Positions 42,676-51,082 of a stretch of 64,000 nucleotides of DNA are shown here, piece by piece. The notes under the pieces were generated by a model that was given only the letters and a program-made list of their open reading frames with translations, did no database searches and had not been told where the DNA came from. Location: contig CANQXK010000002.1 in the NCBI GenBank assembly GCA_947627715.1, forward strand, positions 1-64,000. Reading direction: 5' to 3'. Origin of the DNA: an uncultured Oscillospiraceae bacterium (GTDB lineage: Bacteria > Bacillota > Clostridia > Oscillospirales > Oscillospiraceae). Numbering within the stretch: the stretch's first letter is position 1; the number at the start of each line of letters is the position of its first letter. Made by a program: the position numbers and the translations under genes.

Positions 42676-44085
42676 GTGAAAAAAGTCTCCTTCTTGTCCC
42701 GCGCAGCGGCGCTGGTGCTTGCCGCCGCGCTTTTGCTCTCCTTCCCCGCCTTGGCGGACGGTTCCGGGGAGCCGCCGGCGATCCCCGATCTCACCGCCAG
42801 GGCCGCCGTGGTCCTGGACTTTGACACCGGGGAGGTCCTTTACGGGAAGGACCCGGACGAGCCGCTGGTCCCCGCCTCCATGGTCAAGGTGATGACGGCG
42901 TACATCGTGTATGAGGAGCTGGCCAGAGGGTCCTTCACCATGGACACCGAGGTCCCCATCAGCAACCATGTGGCAGCCATATCCCGCGACCACACCAACT
43001 ACGAGATGGTGGTCCCCCTGCCCTACGGCGGGACCGTGCCGGTGGGGACGCTCCTCCGGCTCATGCTCATCTACTCCGCCAGCGCCAGCGCCGTGGCCCT
43101 CGCGGAGCTTGTCTCCGGCTCGGAGGAGGCGTTCGTGGTCAGGATGAACGAGACGGCCGCGCGGCTGGGTCTTACCGCGTCCTATGTGAACCCCCACGGA
43201 CATCTCTTCAACTACATCACCGCCCGCTCCCAGGCCATGCTTGTCCGGCAGTTTATCGCCGACTACCCGGAGGTCCTGGAGATCACCTCCCAGCAGAGCG
43301 TAACGTTCAACGGGCAGGACTACCCCACCACCAATTACCTGCTCCCCGGCGGGAGATACAGCTACGAGGGCACCGACGGCTTCAAGACCGGGAACACCAA
43401 CCCCGCCGGATACTGCCAGACCGCCACCGCCGTGAGGGGCGGAAAGCGCCTCATCGCCGTGGCTATGGCCAGCTCCTCCTACGACACCCGCGCCACCGAC
43501 TGCGTAAAGCTCCTGGACTACGGCTTTGAGCTGCTGCGCTTTATGGGGAAGTACGGCGACATCGCCTACCACTGGTGCCGCCCGGCGGTGGACACCCTGG
43601 ACTCCATGGGCGTAGAGCTTCACGCCGGCGAGGGGGCGTACAGGCCCGAAGCCCTTGTCACCCGCGCCGAATTTACCGCCATGCTCTACTCCGGGCTTGC
43701 GTGTATGGGCGCTCTCCCGGAGAAGGTCACCGATCCCGATACCCCCTGCCCTTTTGACGACATCGAGGGCAGCTGGGCCGAAGAGTACATTGTCCAGGCC
43801 TGGGAGCGGGGCATCGTCCTGGGGTCTGGAACGGGCTTCAACCCCGACGCGCCCATCACCCGCCAGGAGATCATGGTAATCATCGACAGGTCCGTCCGCC
43901 TCCCGGACGGCAACGGACTGCGCTTCACCGACACCGGCGACATCGCCTTCTGGGCGCTCCAGGCCGCCGCGCGGGTGACGTATTCCGGCATCTTCACCGG
44001 GGCCGGCGGCTCGCTGAGTCCCAACGGCTCCGCCACCCGCGCCGAGGCGGCGCAGATCGTCCTTCGGGTCGTCAATCTCCTGTGA
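42676..44085 (+). CDS. D-Ala-D-Ala carboxypeptidase-type protein with C-terminal SLH repeats
   Basis: 469 residues: signal peptide (about 1-27, LVLAAALLLSFPALA), S11 penicillin-binding domain (to about 300), then SLH repeats to the end (YRPEALVTRAEFTAMLYSG, FNPDAPITRQEIMVIIDRS, LSPNGSATRAEAAQIVLRV) that would tether it to the wall. The catalytic SMVK (Ser68, Lys71) and KTG (DGFKTGNT) are present. The SxN motif reads Ser134-Ala-Ser136, so the usual Asn is missing and activity may be altered. Start GTG 42676 behind AGGGTG; GTG 42664 is possible. Confidence 0.85.
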   Translation: MKKVSFLSRAAALVLAAALLLSFPALADGSGEPPAIPDLTARAAVVLDFDTGEVLYGKDPDEPLVPASMVKVMTAYIVYEELARGSFTMDTEVPISNHVAAISRDHTNYEMVVPLPYGGTVPVGTLLRLMLIYSASASAVALAELVSGSEEAFVVRMNETAARLGLTASYVNPHGHLFNYITARSQAMLVRQFIADYPEVLEITSQQSVTFNGQDYPTTNYLLPGGRYSYEGTDGFKTGNTNPAGYCQTATAVRGGKRLIAVAMASSSYDTRATDCVKLLDYGFELLRFMGKYGDIAYHWCRPAVDTLDSMGVELHAGEGAYRPEALVTRAEFTAMLYSGLACMGALPEKVTDPDTPCPFDDIEGSWAEEYIVQAWERGIVLGSGTGFNPDAPITRQEIMVIIDRSVRLPDGNGLRFTDTGDIAFWALQAAARVTYSGIFTGAGGSLSPNGSATRAEAAQIVLRVVNLL

Positions 44086-44131
44086 GCCGCAGGGCGGCGG
44101 GGCGTTCGCCCTCCCCTTTATAAAGACGCAA

Positions 44132-44165
44132 AAAATCCCTGAATTTTACGAAATTCAGGGATTTT
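44132..44165 (+). terminator. Intrinsic terminator after the SLH carboxypeptidase gene
   Basis: AAAATCCCTGAATTT, loop TACG, AAATTCAGGGATTTT: 15 base pairs with flanking A and T runs. Confidence 0.85.
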
Positions 44166-44169
44166 AATC

Positions 44170-44254
44170 TGTCGAAAAAGGCCGTTGGCCTTTTTCGACA
44201 AAGGGGAACGTGCGGGAAACTCCGCGTGAATTTTGCGAAATTCAAAGATTTTTG
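44170..44254 (-). repeat. Four-stem-loop element, truncated copy D (H2 and H1 only)
   Basis: Read on the minus strand: a decayed H2 (TGAATTT/AAATTCA), the conserved linker CCGCACGTTCCCCTTTG, then H1 as 14 perfect base pairs (44170-44183 with 44187-44200). H4 and H3 are missing. As in copies A-C, H1 lies nearest the end of a gene on the opposite strand. Confidence 0.65.
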
Positions 44255-44258
44255 TTTT

Positions 44259-44289
44259 AAGGCGGCGGGAGTTGAACTCCCGCCGCCTT
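44259..44289 (-). terminator. Hairpin after coaX
   Basis: AAGGCGGCGGGAG, 5-base loop, CTCCCGCCGCCTT: 13 perfect base pairs just after the coaX stop. No T run on the minus strand. Confidence 0.5.
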
Positions 44290-44297
44290 ATGCTGCG

Positions 44298-45071
44298 TTA
44301 TTTATTTTTTCTGTTCTTCTCGAAGATGACGGCAAGGCCGGTGAGCAGCAGGTCGTCGTTGACCAAGATCCTCCGCCGGCACAGCGGGGCGATGGAGGAG
44401 GCGATGCCGCCGGTGGCGACCACCGTGGCCTCGCCGCCAAGCTCCTCCTCGACGCGCTCGATCATCCCGTCCAGCATGGCCGCCGCGCCCAAGACCGCGC
44501 CGGAGCGCATACTGTCCACGGTGTTGGTGCCGATGACCTTCGCCGGGGCCTCCAGGGAGATGTTGGGCAGCTGGCTGGTGCCGGAGCTGAGGGCCGCGAG
44601 GCCCAGGGCCACGCCGGGGGCGATGGTGCCGCCGACAAAGGACCCGGCCTTATTGAGGACGGAGATGGTGGTGGCGGTACCCATGTCGATGATGATGAGG
44701 GGCGGGGCGTAGAGCTTCAAGGCCCCCGCGGCGGCGGCCACCAGGTCCGCGCCGGTCTGCGCCGGGTCGTCGATGAGGATGTTGACGCCGGTTTTCACGC
44801 CCTTGCCCAGGATCATGGGGGTCACGCCCGTGGCCAGCTTCACAGCGCCGGAGAAGGCGTTGGTCAGCGGCGGCACCACGGAGGAGACGATGGCCCCGTC
44901 CAGAGCGGAGGCGTCTATGTCGAAGAAGTCAAAGAAGTGGCGTATGTCGGAAGCGTATTCAAAATCCGTCTTGAGCTTGTTGGTGGTGAGCCGCACCATT
45001 TTGAGGATCTTCAGCCCCTCCATACAGCCCAGGCAGATGTGGGTGTTGCCGATGTCTACCGCCAGAAGCAT
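44298..45071 (-). CDS. coaX: Type III pantothenate kinase
   Basis: Phosphorylates pantothenate, the first step of coenzyme A synthesis; cytoplasmic dimer of the ASKHA fold. N-terminal phosphate loop DIGNTHICLG, then the second motif IIDMGTATTISV and GGTIAPGVALGLAAL. 257 residues. Start ATG behind GAGGGGGCGG. Follows the ECF S component gene by 19 bases in the same operon. Confidence 0.96.
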   Translation of the reverse strand: MLLAVDIGNTHICLGCMEGLKILKMVRLTTNKLKTDFEYASDIRHFFDFFDIDASALDGAIVSSVVPPLTNAFSGAVKLATGVTPMILGKGVKTGVNILIDDPAQTGADLVAAAAGALKLYAPPLIIIDMGTATTISVLNKAGSFVGGTIAPGVALGLAALSSGTSQLPNISLEAPAKVIGTNTVDSMRSGAVLGAAAMLDGMIERVEEELGGEATVVATGGIASSIAPLCRRRILVNDDLLLTGLAVIFEKNRKNK

Positions 45072-45090
45072 ATGTCCGCCCCCTCAAAAA

Positions 45091-45690
45091 TCATTTCTCA
45101 AGCCTCAGGATCTTCCGCCCGTTCTTCACCAGCATCACGATGACGCCGGAGAGGACCACATTGACGGCCAGCTCGATAAAGAAGTTCGCGCCAATAAACA
45201 CCGTGGCGATCATGTAAAACACGTTCCCCGAAAGTCCCACGCTCTCGCCCACCTGAACGCAGTAGTCGGCGAAGAAGACGAGGCACCCTAAAAAGAATAC
45301 GCCCGTGTTCACCAGGGGACTGACGATGCCGGCGCAGAGGGCGGCCACGTACTCGTTCTTTTTCTCAACGAGCCTGTACACAAGCCCGGAGACGAGGCCC
45401 GCCAGCGTGCCCTTCAGAAGGACGGTGACCACCGTGCCGGGGACGGAGACCGCCAGGAACGCACCGGTGACGGGGTCTAAGAGCACCATCACGCTGAACA
45501 CGAAGCCCAAAAACGCGCCCGCCCCCGCGCCGCACAGGGCCGCGCCCACGATGATGGGCGTCAGGGAGAGGGTGATGGGGAAGAAGCCCGGCTTGATGAA
45601 CTGGGTGATTACCTGCAGGACCACGATGATGGCCGTGAGGATGGCTAAAAGCACGAGCTTTCTTGTCTTGACAGAGTTTTCGTTATTCAT
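45091..45690 (-). CDS. ECF transporter S component, probable pantothenate uptake (PanT-like)
   Basis: Membrane protein of 199 residues with about six hydrophobic helices (first KLVLLAILTAIIVVLQV) and the substrate-loop style FPITLSLTPIIVGAALCG seen in vitamin S components. It needs the shared EcfA-EcfA'-EcfT module, which is not in this window. Substrate inference rests on operon context with coaX; folate or another vitamin cannot be excluded. Start ATG behind AGGAGGTAATG. A leader of about 110 bases with G+C hairpins precedes it. Confidence 0.8.
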   Translation of the reverse strand: MNNENSVKTRKLVLLAILTAIIVVLQVITQFIKPGFFPITLSLTPIIVGAALCGAGAGAFLGFVFSVMVLLDPVTGAFLAVSVPGTVVTVLLKGTLAGLVSGLVYRLVEKKNEYVAALCAGIVSPLVNTGVFFLGCLVFFADYCVQVGESVGLSGNVFYMIATVFIGANFFIELAVNVVLSGVIVMLVKNGRKILRLEK

Positions 45691-45808
45691 TTTATCATTA
45701 CCTCCTGCTGTCGCTCCCTTTGCCCCCGGTTCTGTCGGGCCGGGCGGTACTCAGGATGCGGCGCAATATTCAGGCCCCGCGGCGTCGGAAACGCCCGGAG
45801 CCTTTCTT

Positions 45809-45837
45809 ATTATAGCGTATTGAACCGCGCAATGCAA
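45809..45837 (-). promoter_or_regulatory. SigA-type promoter of the S component-coaX operon
   Basis: Minus strand: TTGCAT, 17 bases, TATAAT. Start near 45802, giving a leader of about 112 bases. Confidence 0.75.
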
Positions 45838-45844
45838 GGCAAAC

Positions 45845-46609
45845 TCATACAAAAAATCTCTCCGGCTGGGCGTGGAGCCGGGATATTCTGACGTCCAGCT
45901 CCGGGAACGACCCGGCGAGAAGCTCCGCAAGCCGGGGGATCACCACGTTCTCCGTGGAGAAGTGCCCCGCGTCGATGAGGTTTATTCCCAGCTCCCTCGC
46001 GTCGATGAACTGGTGGTGCTTCACGTCGGCGGTGACGTAGGTGTCCGCCCCGGCCTCCAATGCCTCCGTCATCTCGCCGCCCCCCGCGCCGCCCAGCACG
46101 GCCACGCGGCAGACGGGCCTCCCTGCGTCCACGTACCGAAGGCCGCCGGCGTCCAGCGCGCCCCTGACGTGGGCCATAAAGCCCAAAAGGTCCTGCTCCG
46201 GCACCCAGCCGATCCGCCCGCACTGCTCCGCGCCGAAGGGCACGGCATCGGCTATCCCCAGCGCCTCCGCTAAGGCGTCGTTGACGCCGCCGGGGGCGAT
46301 GTCCAGATTGGTGTGCATACAGATGGCGCTCATCCCGGCGCGGGCCAGCCGCAGGACGCGGGAACCGGCGGCATCCGAATCCGTCACGTTTTTAAGCTCA
46401 AAGAACAGGGGATGGTGAGAGATGATGAGGTCCGCGCCGAGGCTTTTCCCCTCCTCGATGACCTCCTCCGTGATGTCCAGCGCGCACAGGACCCGCTCTA
46501 CCTCGTCCTCCCAGGACCCCACCAGCAGTCCCACGTTGTCAAAGCCCAGATTCAGCTCCACCGGCGCAAGCCCGGCCAGGGCCGCGTAGATCTCATGTAC
46601 CTTTACCAT
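45845..46609 (-). CDS. Nif3-like dinuclear metal centre protein (YqfO type)
   Basis: 254 residues, Nif3 superfamily: DNVGLLVG near the start, metal-site SHHPLFF in the middle, CMHTNLDIAPGGVND, and C-terminal DAGHFSTENVVIP with the last metal ligands. Lacks the inserted central CutA-like domain of longer Firmicute versions. Forms ring-shaped hexamers; molecular function is not settled in the field. Overlaps trmK by 7 bases, the usual Firmicute pair. Confidence 0.93.
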   Translation of the reverse strand: MVKVHEIYAALAGLAPVELNLGFDNVGLLVGSWEDEVERVLCALDITEEVIEEGKSLGADLIISHHPLFFELKNVTDSDAAGSRVLRLARAGMSAICMHTNLDIAPGGVNDALAEALGIADAVPFGAEQCGRIGWVPEQDLLGFMAHVRGALDAGGLRYVDAGRPVCRVAVLGGAGGGEMTEALEAGADTYVTADVKHHQFIDARELGINLIDAGHFSTENVVIPRLAELLAGSFPELDVRISRLHAQPERFFV

Positions 46610-47271
46610 TTTCCTACCTCCGTCAACGCGCTCAGCACGGCCTCTTTTTCCGTGGAAAGCGCCTCATATGCGTAAGTCCTCCGCCCTGCCCGCTCCGCGC
46701 CGGAAAGCGCCCGGTCCAGCCGGGCGGCCTCCAGGGCCAGCCCTTTTTGCAAAAGCGGGTCCCGCCCGTCCATAAGCGCCCGGAGGAGGTCAAAGCCGCC
46801 CTCCCCCCGCGCCGCCGAGAAGGCGGCGTAGAGTTTCCCCCCGTCCTCAACGAGGACGGCCCTCTCGCAGACAAGTCCCAGCCCGTCAAGGCATCTGCCC
46901 ACTTCCGCAAACTTGCTCTGGGGCTGCAGCACAAGCCGCGCCCCCGCCGCCCAGGGGCAGTCTGACAGGATGCCCGCCATGGTCTCCCCGCCCATGCCGG
47001 CGATGACCACGGTGTCGAACGGCCCCGGAACGCCTCTGAGGCCGTCGGAGAGGATGAAATCGATCTTGTCAAAGACCCCGTACTCCCGGGCGGAGGCCCT
47101 GGCGCTCTCCAAGGGGCCGGGGCGGAGGTCCGACGCGGCGATCTTTGAAAAAAGGCCCTTTTGGGCAAAATACACAGGCACATACCCGTGGTCCGTGCCC
47201 ACGTCGATGACGCTCCCGCCGCTCCCGGCCAGGGCCGCCACGGCGGCGAGCCTGGGTGATAGTTTTATCAT
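46603..47271 (-). CDS. trmK: tRNA (adenine22-N1)-methyltransferase
   Basis: SAM-dependent methylation of A22 in tRNA. Begins KLSPRLAAVA, the family start; SAM-binding motif VIDVGTDHGYVP; DLRPGPLESAR; catalytic-site GMGGETMAGIL. 222 residues. Start ATG of MIKLSPRL. Translationally coupled to the nif3-like gene. Confidence 0.94.
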   Translation of the reverse strand: MIKLSPRLAAVAALAGSGGSVIDVGTDHGYVPVYFAQKGLFSKIAASDLRPGPLESARASAREYGVFDKIDFILSDGLRGVPGPFDTVVIAGMGGETMAGILSDCPWAAGARLVLQPQSKFAEVGRCLDGLGLVCERAVLVEDGGKLYAAFSAARGEGGFDLLRALMDGRDPLLQKGLALEAARLDRALSGAERAGRRTYAYEALSTEKEAVLSALTEVGKW

Positions 47272-47290
47272 GTTCCTCCCATAAAGCGGA

Positions 47291-47311
47291 GGGCGGACCT
47301 GCCGTCCGCCC
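47291..47311 (-). terminator. Hairpin after the DUF1858 gene
   Basis: GGGCGGAC, 5-base loop, GTCCGCCC: 8 perfect base pairs between the DUF1858 gene and trmK. No T run. Confidence 0.4.
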
Positions 47312-47331
47312 CCGTGTGGTTTCGCTTTCTC

Positions 47332-47535
47332 TCACGCCTCGCTGGCCAGGAAGCCGTTAAGCTCCTCCAGGAAATCGTCCGGGTCAACGCCGTGGGTGTT
47401 GCACGCCTGCTCGATGGTCTCGCCGGTGGCGAAGGCGCACCCCAGGCAGTGCATCCCGATGTTCAGGAAGAGCGGCTGGGTCTGCGGGGCCTTCATCATG
47501 ACCTCGGCGACGATGGTATCTTTTGTAAATGTCAT
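47332..47535 (-). CDS. DUF1858 (ScdA N-terminal-like) small redox-disulfide protein
   Basis: 67 residues. DUF1858 pattern: TKDTIVAEVM at the start, then GMHCLGCAFATGETIEQAC with a CxxC pair that can form a redox disulfide. Often found near hybrid-cluster or iron-sulfur proteins, but here it stands alone behind its own promoter. Start ATG behind AAGGAGG. Confidence 0.9.
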   Translation of the reverse strand: MTFTKDTIVAEVMMKAPQTQPLFLNIGMHCLGCAFATGETIEQACNTHGVDPDDFLEELNGFLASEA

Positions 47536-47567
47536 AAAAATGACCTCCTTGTCTTGATTTCCCTCTT

Positions 47568-47595
47568 ATTATACCACTGCCGGCGGGAAATTCAA
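47568..47595 (-). promoter_or_regulatory. SigA-type promoter of the DUF1858 gene
   Basis: Minus strand: TTGAAT, 16 bases, TATAAT. Confidence 0.75.
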
Positions 47596-47610
47596 TAGGA
47601 AAAATTGCGG

Positions 47611-48189
47611 TCACGGCTGTCCGCCGCCCGTCAGGGCGATCTCCAGGACCTCCCGGAGCGCCGCGGAGCCGTCTTCGCGGAAAAGAAGCTCCCCCGTGCC
47701 ACAGGTTATCCGCACCGTGTCCCCCGGCTTCAGGTCCTCCGGCACGGCCTCCGGGGGCGTGTCCGTCAGGTCCAGGACAACGCGCTGTGCCTGTCCGTAG
47801 AAGAGCGACCCCTCCGCCGGGGCGACGGTCAGCTCATCCCCCGTCTCCAGCACCGTGGCCTCGAACCACAGGTCATCCGCCGTGCCGCCGGATAAATCGG
47901 AGCCGCTGCCGGCCGATCCCTCCGGGGCCTGGCACTCCAGGCCGTTATTCTCATTCCAGCTCTCCCCCGGCGCGGCTGCCTGGTTGTTGACCTCGCCGCC
48001 GATGACACTCTCCTTCCCCGCCGCCCGCGGCAGGAAAAACACAAACCCCACCACAGCGGCACAGGCGGCAAAGGAGAGGATCGCCGTCATGCGGCGGCCT
48101 GAAACGCGCCGCTTCGGCTCCGCCGCCGCAGCGTCCACAAGGCCCTCGTCCAGCTCGCCCAAAAGCGCAAACAGCATCTGGCCCGTCAT
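47611..48189 (-). CDS. Putative anti-sigma-type membrane protein
   Basis: 192 residues with a short acidic cytoplasmic N-terminus (LFALLGELDEGLVDAAA), one membrane helix (about 36-54, LSFAACAAVVGFVFFLP) and an extracytoplasmic part that is Asn/Gly/Ser-rich and then beta-like. Its ATG overlaps the stop of the sigma factor gene by 4 bases; this arrangement is typical of a membrane anti-sigma factor. No ZAS zinc motif. Function is inferred from layout only. Confidence 0.65.
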   Translation of the reverse strand: MTGQMLFALLGELDEGLVDAAAAEPKRRVSGRRMTAILSFAACAAVVGFVFFLPRAAGKESVIGGEVNNQAAAPGESWNENNGLECQAPEGSAGSGSDLSGGTADDLWFEATVLETGDELTVAPAEGSLFYGQAQRVVLDLTDTPPEAVPEDLKPGDTVRITCGTGELLFREDGSAALREVLEIALTGGGQP

Positions 48190-48746
48190 ATCGTATGTCC
48201 CCTTTCCTCCAAAAAGCTTCTGAGCTTGCCCCGCGTCCGCAGAAGCTGGGCCGAGACGGCGTTCTCCCGCAGTCCGTAGCGGGAGGCAATGGCGGTCACG
48301 CTGTCCGCGTACCAGTAGCGGCGGAGGAAGATGTTCCGCGTCCGCTCCGTCTGGGCGCGCAGAAAGTCCTCGATGTCCCGCAGAAGCTCCCGCCGCTCCA
48401 CCTCTCCCTCCGGCGTCCGGGAGTCGGGCAGAAGCTCCTCTAACTCCTCGAAAATGGCGTCCGGCGTCCCGCCGCCGCGCTTTTTGGCGCGGCTGCGGCG
48501 CAGACGGTCCAGGGAGAGGTTGCGGACGATCCGCCCAAGAAACGCCCGCAGAAGGCCCGGCCTCTCCGGCGGTATGGCGTTCCACGCCGCCAGATACGTG
48601 TCCGAGACGCACTCCTCCGCGTCCTCACGCACGTTCAGCAGATTCATGGCGATGGCGCCCAAAAAAGGCCCGTACTTTGTCTGTGTCTCGCCGATAGCGC
48701 GGGAGTCCCGCGCCCAGTAGAGATCGACGATGGCCGCGTCATCCAT
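48186..48746 (-). CDS. ECF-type RNA polymerase sigma factor
   Basis: 186 residues with sigma region 2 (REDAEECVSDTYLAAWNAIPPERPG...FLGRIVRNLSLDRLRR) and region 4 (FLRRYWYADSVTAIASRYGLRENAVSAQLLRTRGKLRSFL). Region 3 is absent, as in ECF factors. Start ATG 48746 behind AAGGAGATG. Pairs with the downstream anti-sigma-like protein. An inverted GACG...CGTC lies upstream at about 48851-48863. Confidence 0.9.
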   Translation of the reverse strand: MDDAAIVDLYWARDSRAIGETQTKYGPFLGAIAMNLLNVREDAEECVSDTYLAAWNAIPPERPGLLRAFLGRIVRNLSLDRLRRSRAKKRGGGTPDAIFEELEELLPDSRTPEGEVERRELLRDIEDFLRAQTERTRNIFLRRYWYADSVTAIASRYGLRENAVSAQLLRTRGKLRSFLEERGHTI

Positions 48747-48863
48747 GCTCTCATCTCCTTTTTGCCGCCCGTTGACCGCGCCCCGGCCCCCGCTGCGGAA
48801 GGGGGTTCTCCCCAGGACTCTCTCTATAAGACGGTATCCGGGCGGGAATCTGACGCTCTCCGT

Positions 48864-48895
48864 CAAAAAAAGACGGGCGAAAGCCCGTCTTTTTT
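48864..48895 (-). terminator. Intrinsic terminator of the zinc-ribbon gene
   Basis: Seven A, GACGGGC, loop GAAA, GCCCGTC, seven T: 14 base pairs, works in both directions. Confidence 0.9.
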
Positions 48896-48909
48896 TGCAT
48901 TGTTGGCGC

Positions 48910-49197
48910 TCAGCCCTGCTGTTGCTGCTCCTTGATCTTCGCAAAGCACTCGCTGCAGTATACGGGCCTGTCGGACTTAGGCTCGAAGGGGACCTTCGCC
49001 TCTCCGCCGCACATGGCGCAGGTAGCGGTGAAATACTCACGGGGACCGCGAACCGCGTTCTTGCGGGCATCACGGCAGGCCTTGCAGCGCTGGGGCTCGT
49101 TCTGGAAGCCGCGCTCAGCGTAGAACTCCTGCTCACCGGCGGTAAAGACGAATTCCTTGCCGCACTCTTTGCATACCAATGTCTTGTCTTCGTACAT
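48910..49197 (-). CDS. Zinc-ribbon protein with four CxxC pairs
   Basis: 95 residues. Four CxxC pairs: CKEC at 9-12, CKAC, CAMC and CSEC, enough for two zinc sites, separated by segments rich in charged residues (FTAGEQEFYAERGFQNEPQ). The C-terminus is a short Gln run. Family known as probable zinc-binding proteins of uncharacterised role. Start ATG behind AAGGAAGG; monocistronic with its own terminator. Confidence 0.88.
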   Translation of the reverse strand: MYEDKTLVCKECGKEFVFTAGEQEFYAERGFQNEPQRCKACRDARKNAVRGPREYFTATCAMCGGEAKVPFEPKSDRPVYCSECFAKIKEQQQQG

Positions 49198-49262
49198 GTT
49201 TCTTTGGACCTTCCTTTTGACAAATCTGCCCTGTGGGCTATATTTGCGTCAGCTTAAAGCTG

Positions 49263-49838
49263 TTAACGCCAGATAGAGACTGCCGCCAGCTTTCGCCTGA
49301 TACGCTGGACGGCGTTATCAACGGATTTTACACTTATGCCGCATTTTTCGGCTATATCCGTGTAGGAGAGCCCCTCCAGATATTGATCCAGCACCTGACG
49401 CTCTAACTTGGATAGGCCGGTGTCCAGAGCGGATTGAAGCTCCTCCGTCAATTCCCTGGTGATAACCATTTCTTCGGGATCTCGCAAATTGCCTTGGGAC
49501 AGGATCTGTCTTTCGTCGAACTGCGGGGATTCAAATGAGATGGAATCGTTTAAGGGTTTGTGCTTGAAGCGGGCGGCGGTGCGCACGGCTGTCACGAGCC
49601 GAGTGTTGATGCATCGCTCCGCGTAGGTCTTGAAGGTTACGTCTTTCGCGGGGTCGAAATGCCGGAGAGCGGAGAGCAGGCCAAACATGCCCTCCTGAAT
49701 GAGGTCCTCACTGTCCCCCCCGGCCAGAAAAAAGGGCCTGGCGCACATGCGCACGGTGACGGTGTAGCGGTTTACAAGTTGTTCCTCGGCCACGGTATCG
49801 CCCGCCGCGGCCCTCTGCCATAGCTGTTCGTCTGTCAT
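49263..49838 (-). CDS. sigH: RNA polymerase sporulation sigma factor SigH
   Basis: 191 residues, sigma-70 family. Region 2 reads EDLIQEGMFGLLSALRHFDPAKDVTFKTYAERCINTR-like and region 4 LEGLSYTDIAEKCGISVKSVDNAVQRIRRKL; both fit SigH, which drives early sporulation genes together with Spo0A. Expressed from a near-perfect SigA promoter. The ATG at 49838 lacks a clear ribosome binding site. The leader contains a strong hairpin (49859-49867 with 49888-49896) whose loop holds an AAAGGGG string, so translation may be controlled. Confidence 0.9.
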   Translation of the reverse strand: MTDEQLWQRAAAGDTVAEEQLVNRYTVTVRMCARPFFLAGGDSEDLIQEGMFGLLSALRHFDPAKDVTFKTYAERCINTRLVTAVRTAARFKHKPLNDSISFESPQFDERQILSQGNLRDPEEMVITRELTEELQSALDTGLSKLERQVLDQYLEGLSYTDIAEKCGISVKSVDNAVQRIRRKLAAVSIWR

Positions 49839-49925
49839 GCTGTTGTCACGCCGGTCACATAGCTGACAGGCGGCGCGGTCCCCTTTCGTCAGCTATGCCA
49901 ATTTTTCACTGTTAGGAATACACAC

Positions 49926-49954
49926 ATTATAAGAATTGATGCAATCTTTGTCAA
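49926..49954 (-). promoter_or_regulatory. Consensus SigA promoter of sigH
   Basis: Minus strand: TTGACA, 17 bases, TATAAT. About 80 bases of leader follow, with a 9-base-pair ATAGCTGAC/GTCAGCTAT hairpin. Confidence 0.85.
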
Positions 49955-50001
49955 GCTATTTTGCTGAAATTTTTTAAAATTTCGTGAATTTTTTCGTTTT
50001 T

Positions 50002-51069
50002 TCACAGCTTGAGGGACGTTTGACCGCCCGCGTCGGGGGAATTTCCGGAAAATGGGATGCCCAGATGCTCATAGGCCCGGGGGGTGACGCACCGGCCCCG
50101 GGGCGTGCGGGTGAGGAATCCCTGCTGGAGAAGGTACGGCTCGTACACGTCCTCGATGGTGACGGACTCCTCGTTTATGGTGGCGGCGATGGTGTCCAGG
50201 CCCACGGGGCCGCCGCCGTAATTGACGATGATGCCGCGCAAAAGCCGCCGGTCGATGGCGTCCAGGCCGCAGCCGTCGATGTCCAGCATCTTCAGGGCCC
50301 TGTCCGCCAGCTCCCGGGTGATGACCCCGCCGGTGTAGATCTCGGCGAAGTCCCGGACCCGGCGCAGGAGCCGGTTGGCGATGCGGGGGGTGCCCCGGCT
50401 GCGGGAGGCGATCTCCAGCGCGCCGTCCGGGTCGATCTCCACCTGGAGGATGTCGGCGGATCGGGTGATGATGCGGCGCAGCTCCTCGGGCTTATACAGC
50501 TCCAGCTTCAGGTCGATGCCGAACCTGTCCCGCAGGGGGGAGGACAGCTGGCCGGAACGGGTGGTGGCCCCCACTAAGGTGAAGGGCTTCAAGTCGATGG
50601 AGATGCTGGTGGCCGCCGGCCCCTGGCCGATGATGATGTCGATCTGCCGGTCCTCCATGGCGGGATAGAGGATCTCCTCCACCGCGCGGTTGAGGCGGTG
50701 GATCTCGTCGATGAAGAGGACGTCGTTCTCGTCGAGGCTCGTAAGTAGCGCCGCCAGGTCGCGGGCCTTCTCAATGGCGGGGCCGGAGGTCTTGCGGAGG
50801 GTGGACCCCATCTCGTTGGCGATGATGGCCGCCAGGGTCGTCTTCCCCAGCCCCGGAGGGCCGTGGAGGATCACGTGGTCCAGCGGCTCGCCGCGCTTTT
50901 TGGCGCTCTCGATAAAGACGCTCAGGTTCTGCTTGGCCTTCTCCTGGCCGATGTACTCCTTCAAAAGCCGTGGGCGGAGGGACCCCTCCGCGTCGTCCTC
51001 CGGCGTGTATTTCGAGGTAAGGATATTGTCCGTACTGGAGTCAAGCGTATCTTTGGAATAGTCGATCAT
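50002..51069 (-). CDS. ruvB: Holliday junction branch migration ATPase RuvB
   Basis: AAA+ motor that drives branch migration with RuvA. Walker [12 protein letters not shown], Walker [10 protein letters not shown], sensor [18 protein letters not shown], and the C-terminal winged helix ending [20 protein letters not shown]. 355 residues. 13 bases downstream of ruvA in the ruvC-ruvA-ruvB operon. Confidence 0.97.
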   Translation of the reverse strand: MIDYSKDTLDSSTDNILTSKYTPEDDAEGSLRPRLLKEYIGQEKAKQNLSVFIESAKKRGEPLDHVILHGPPGLGKTTLAAIIANEMGSTLRKTSGPAIEKARDLAALLTSLDENDVLFIDEIHRLNRAVEEILYPAMEDRQIDIIIGQGPAATSISIDLKPFTLVGATTRSGQLSSPLRDRFGIDLKLELYKPEELRRIITRSADILQVEIDPDGALEIASRSRGTPRIANRLLRRVRDFAEIYTGGVITRELADRALKMLDIDGCGLDAIDRRLLRGIIVNYGGGPVGLDTIAATINEESVTIEDVYEPYLLQQGFLTRTPRGRCVTPRAYEHLGIPFSGNSPDAGGQTSLKL

Positions 51070-51082
51070 CCGCCGTTCCCCC

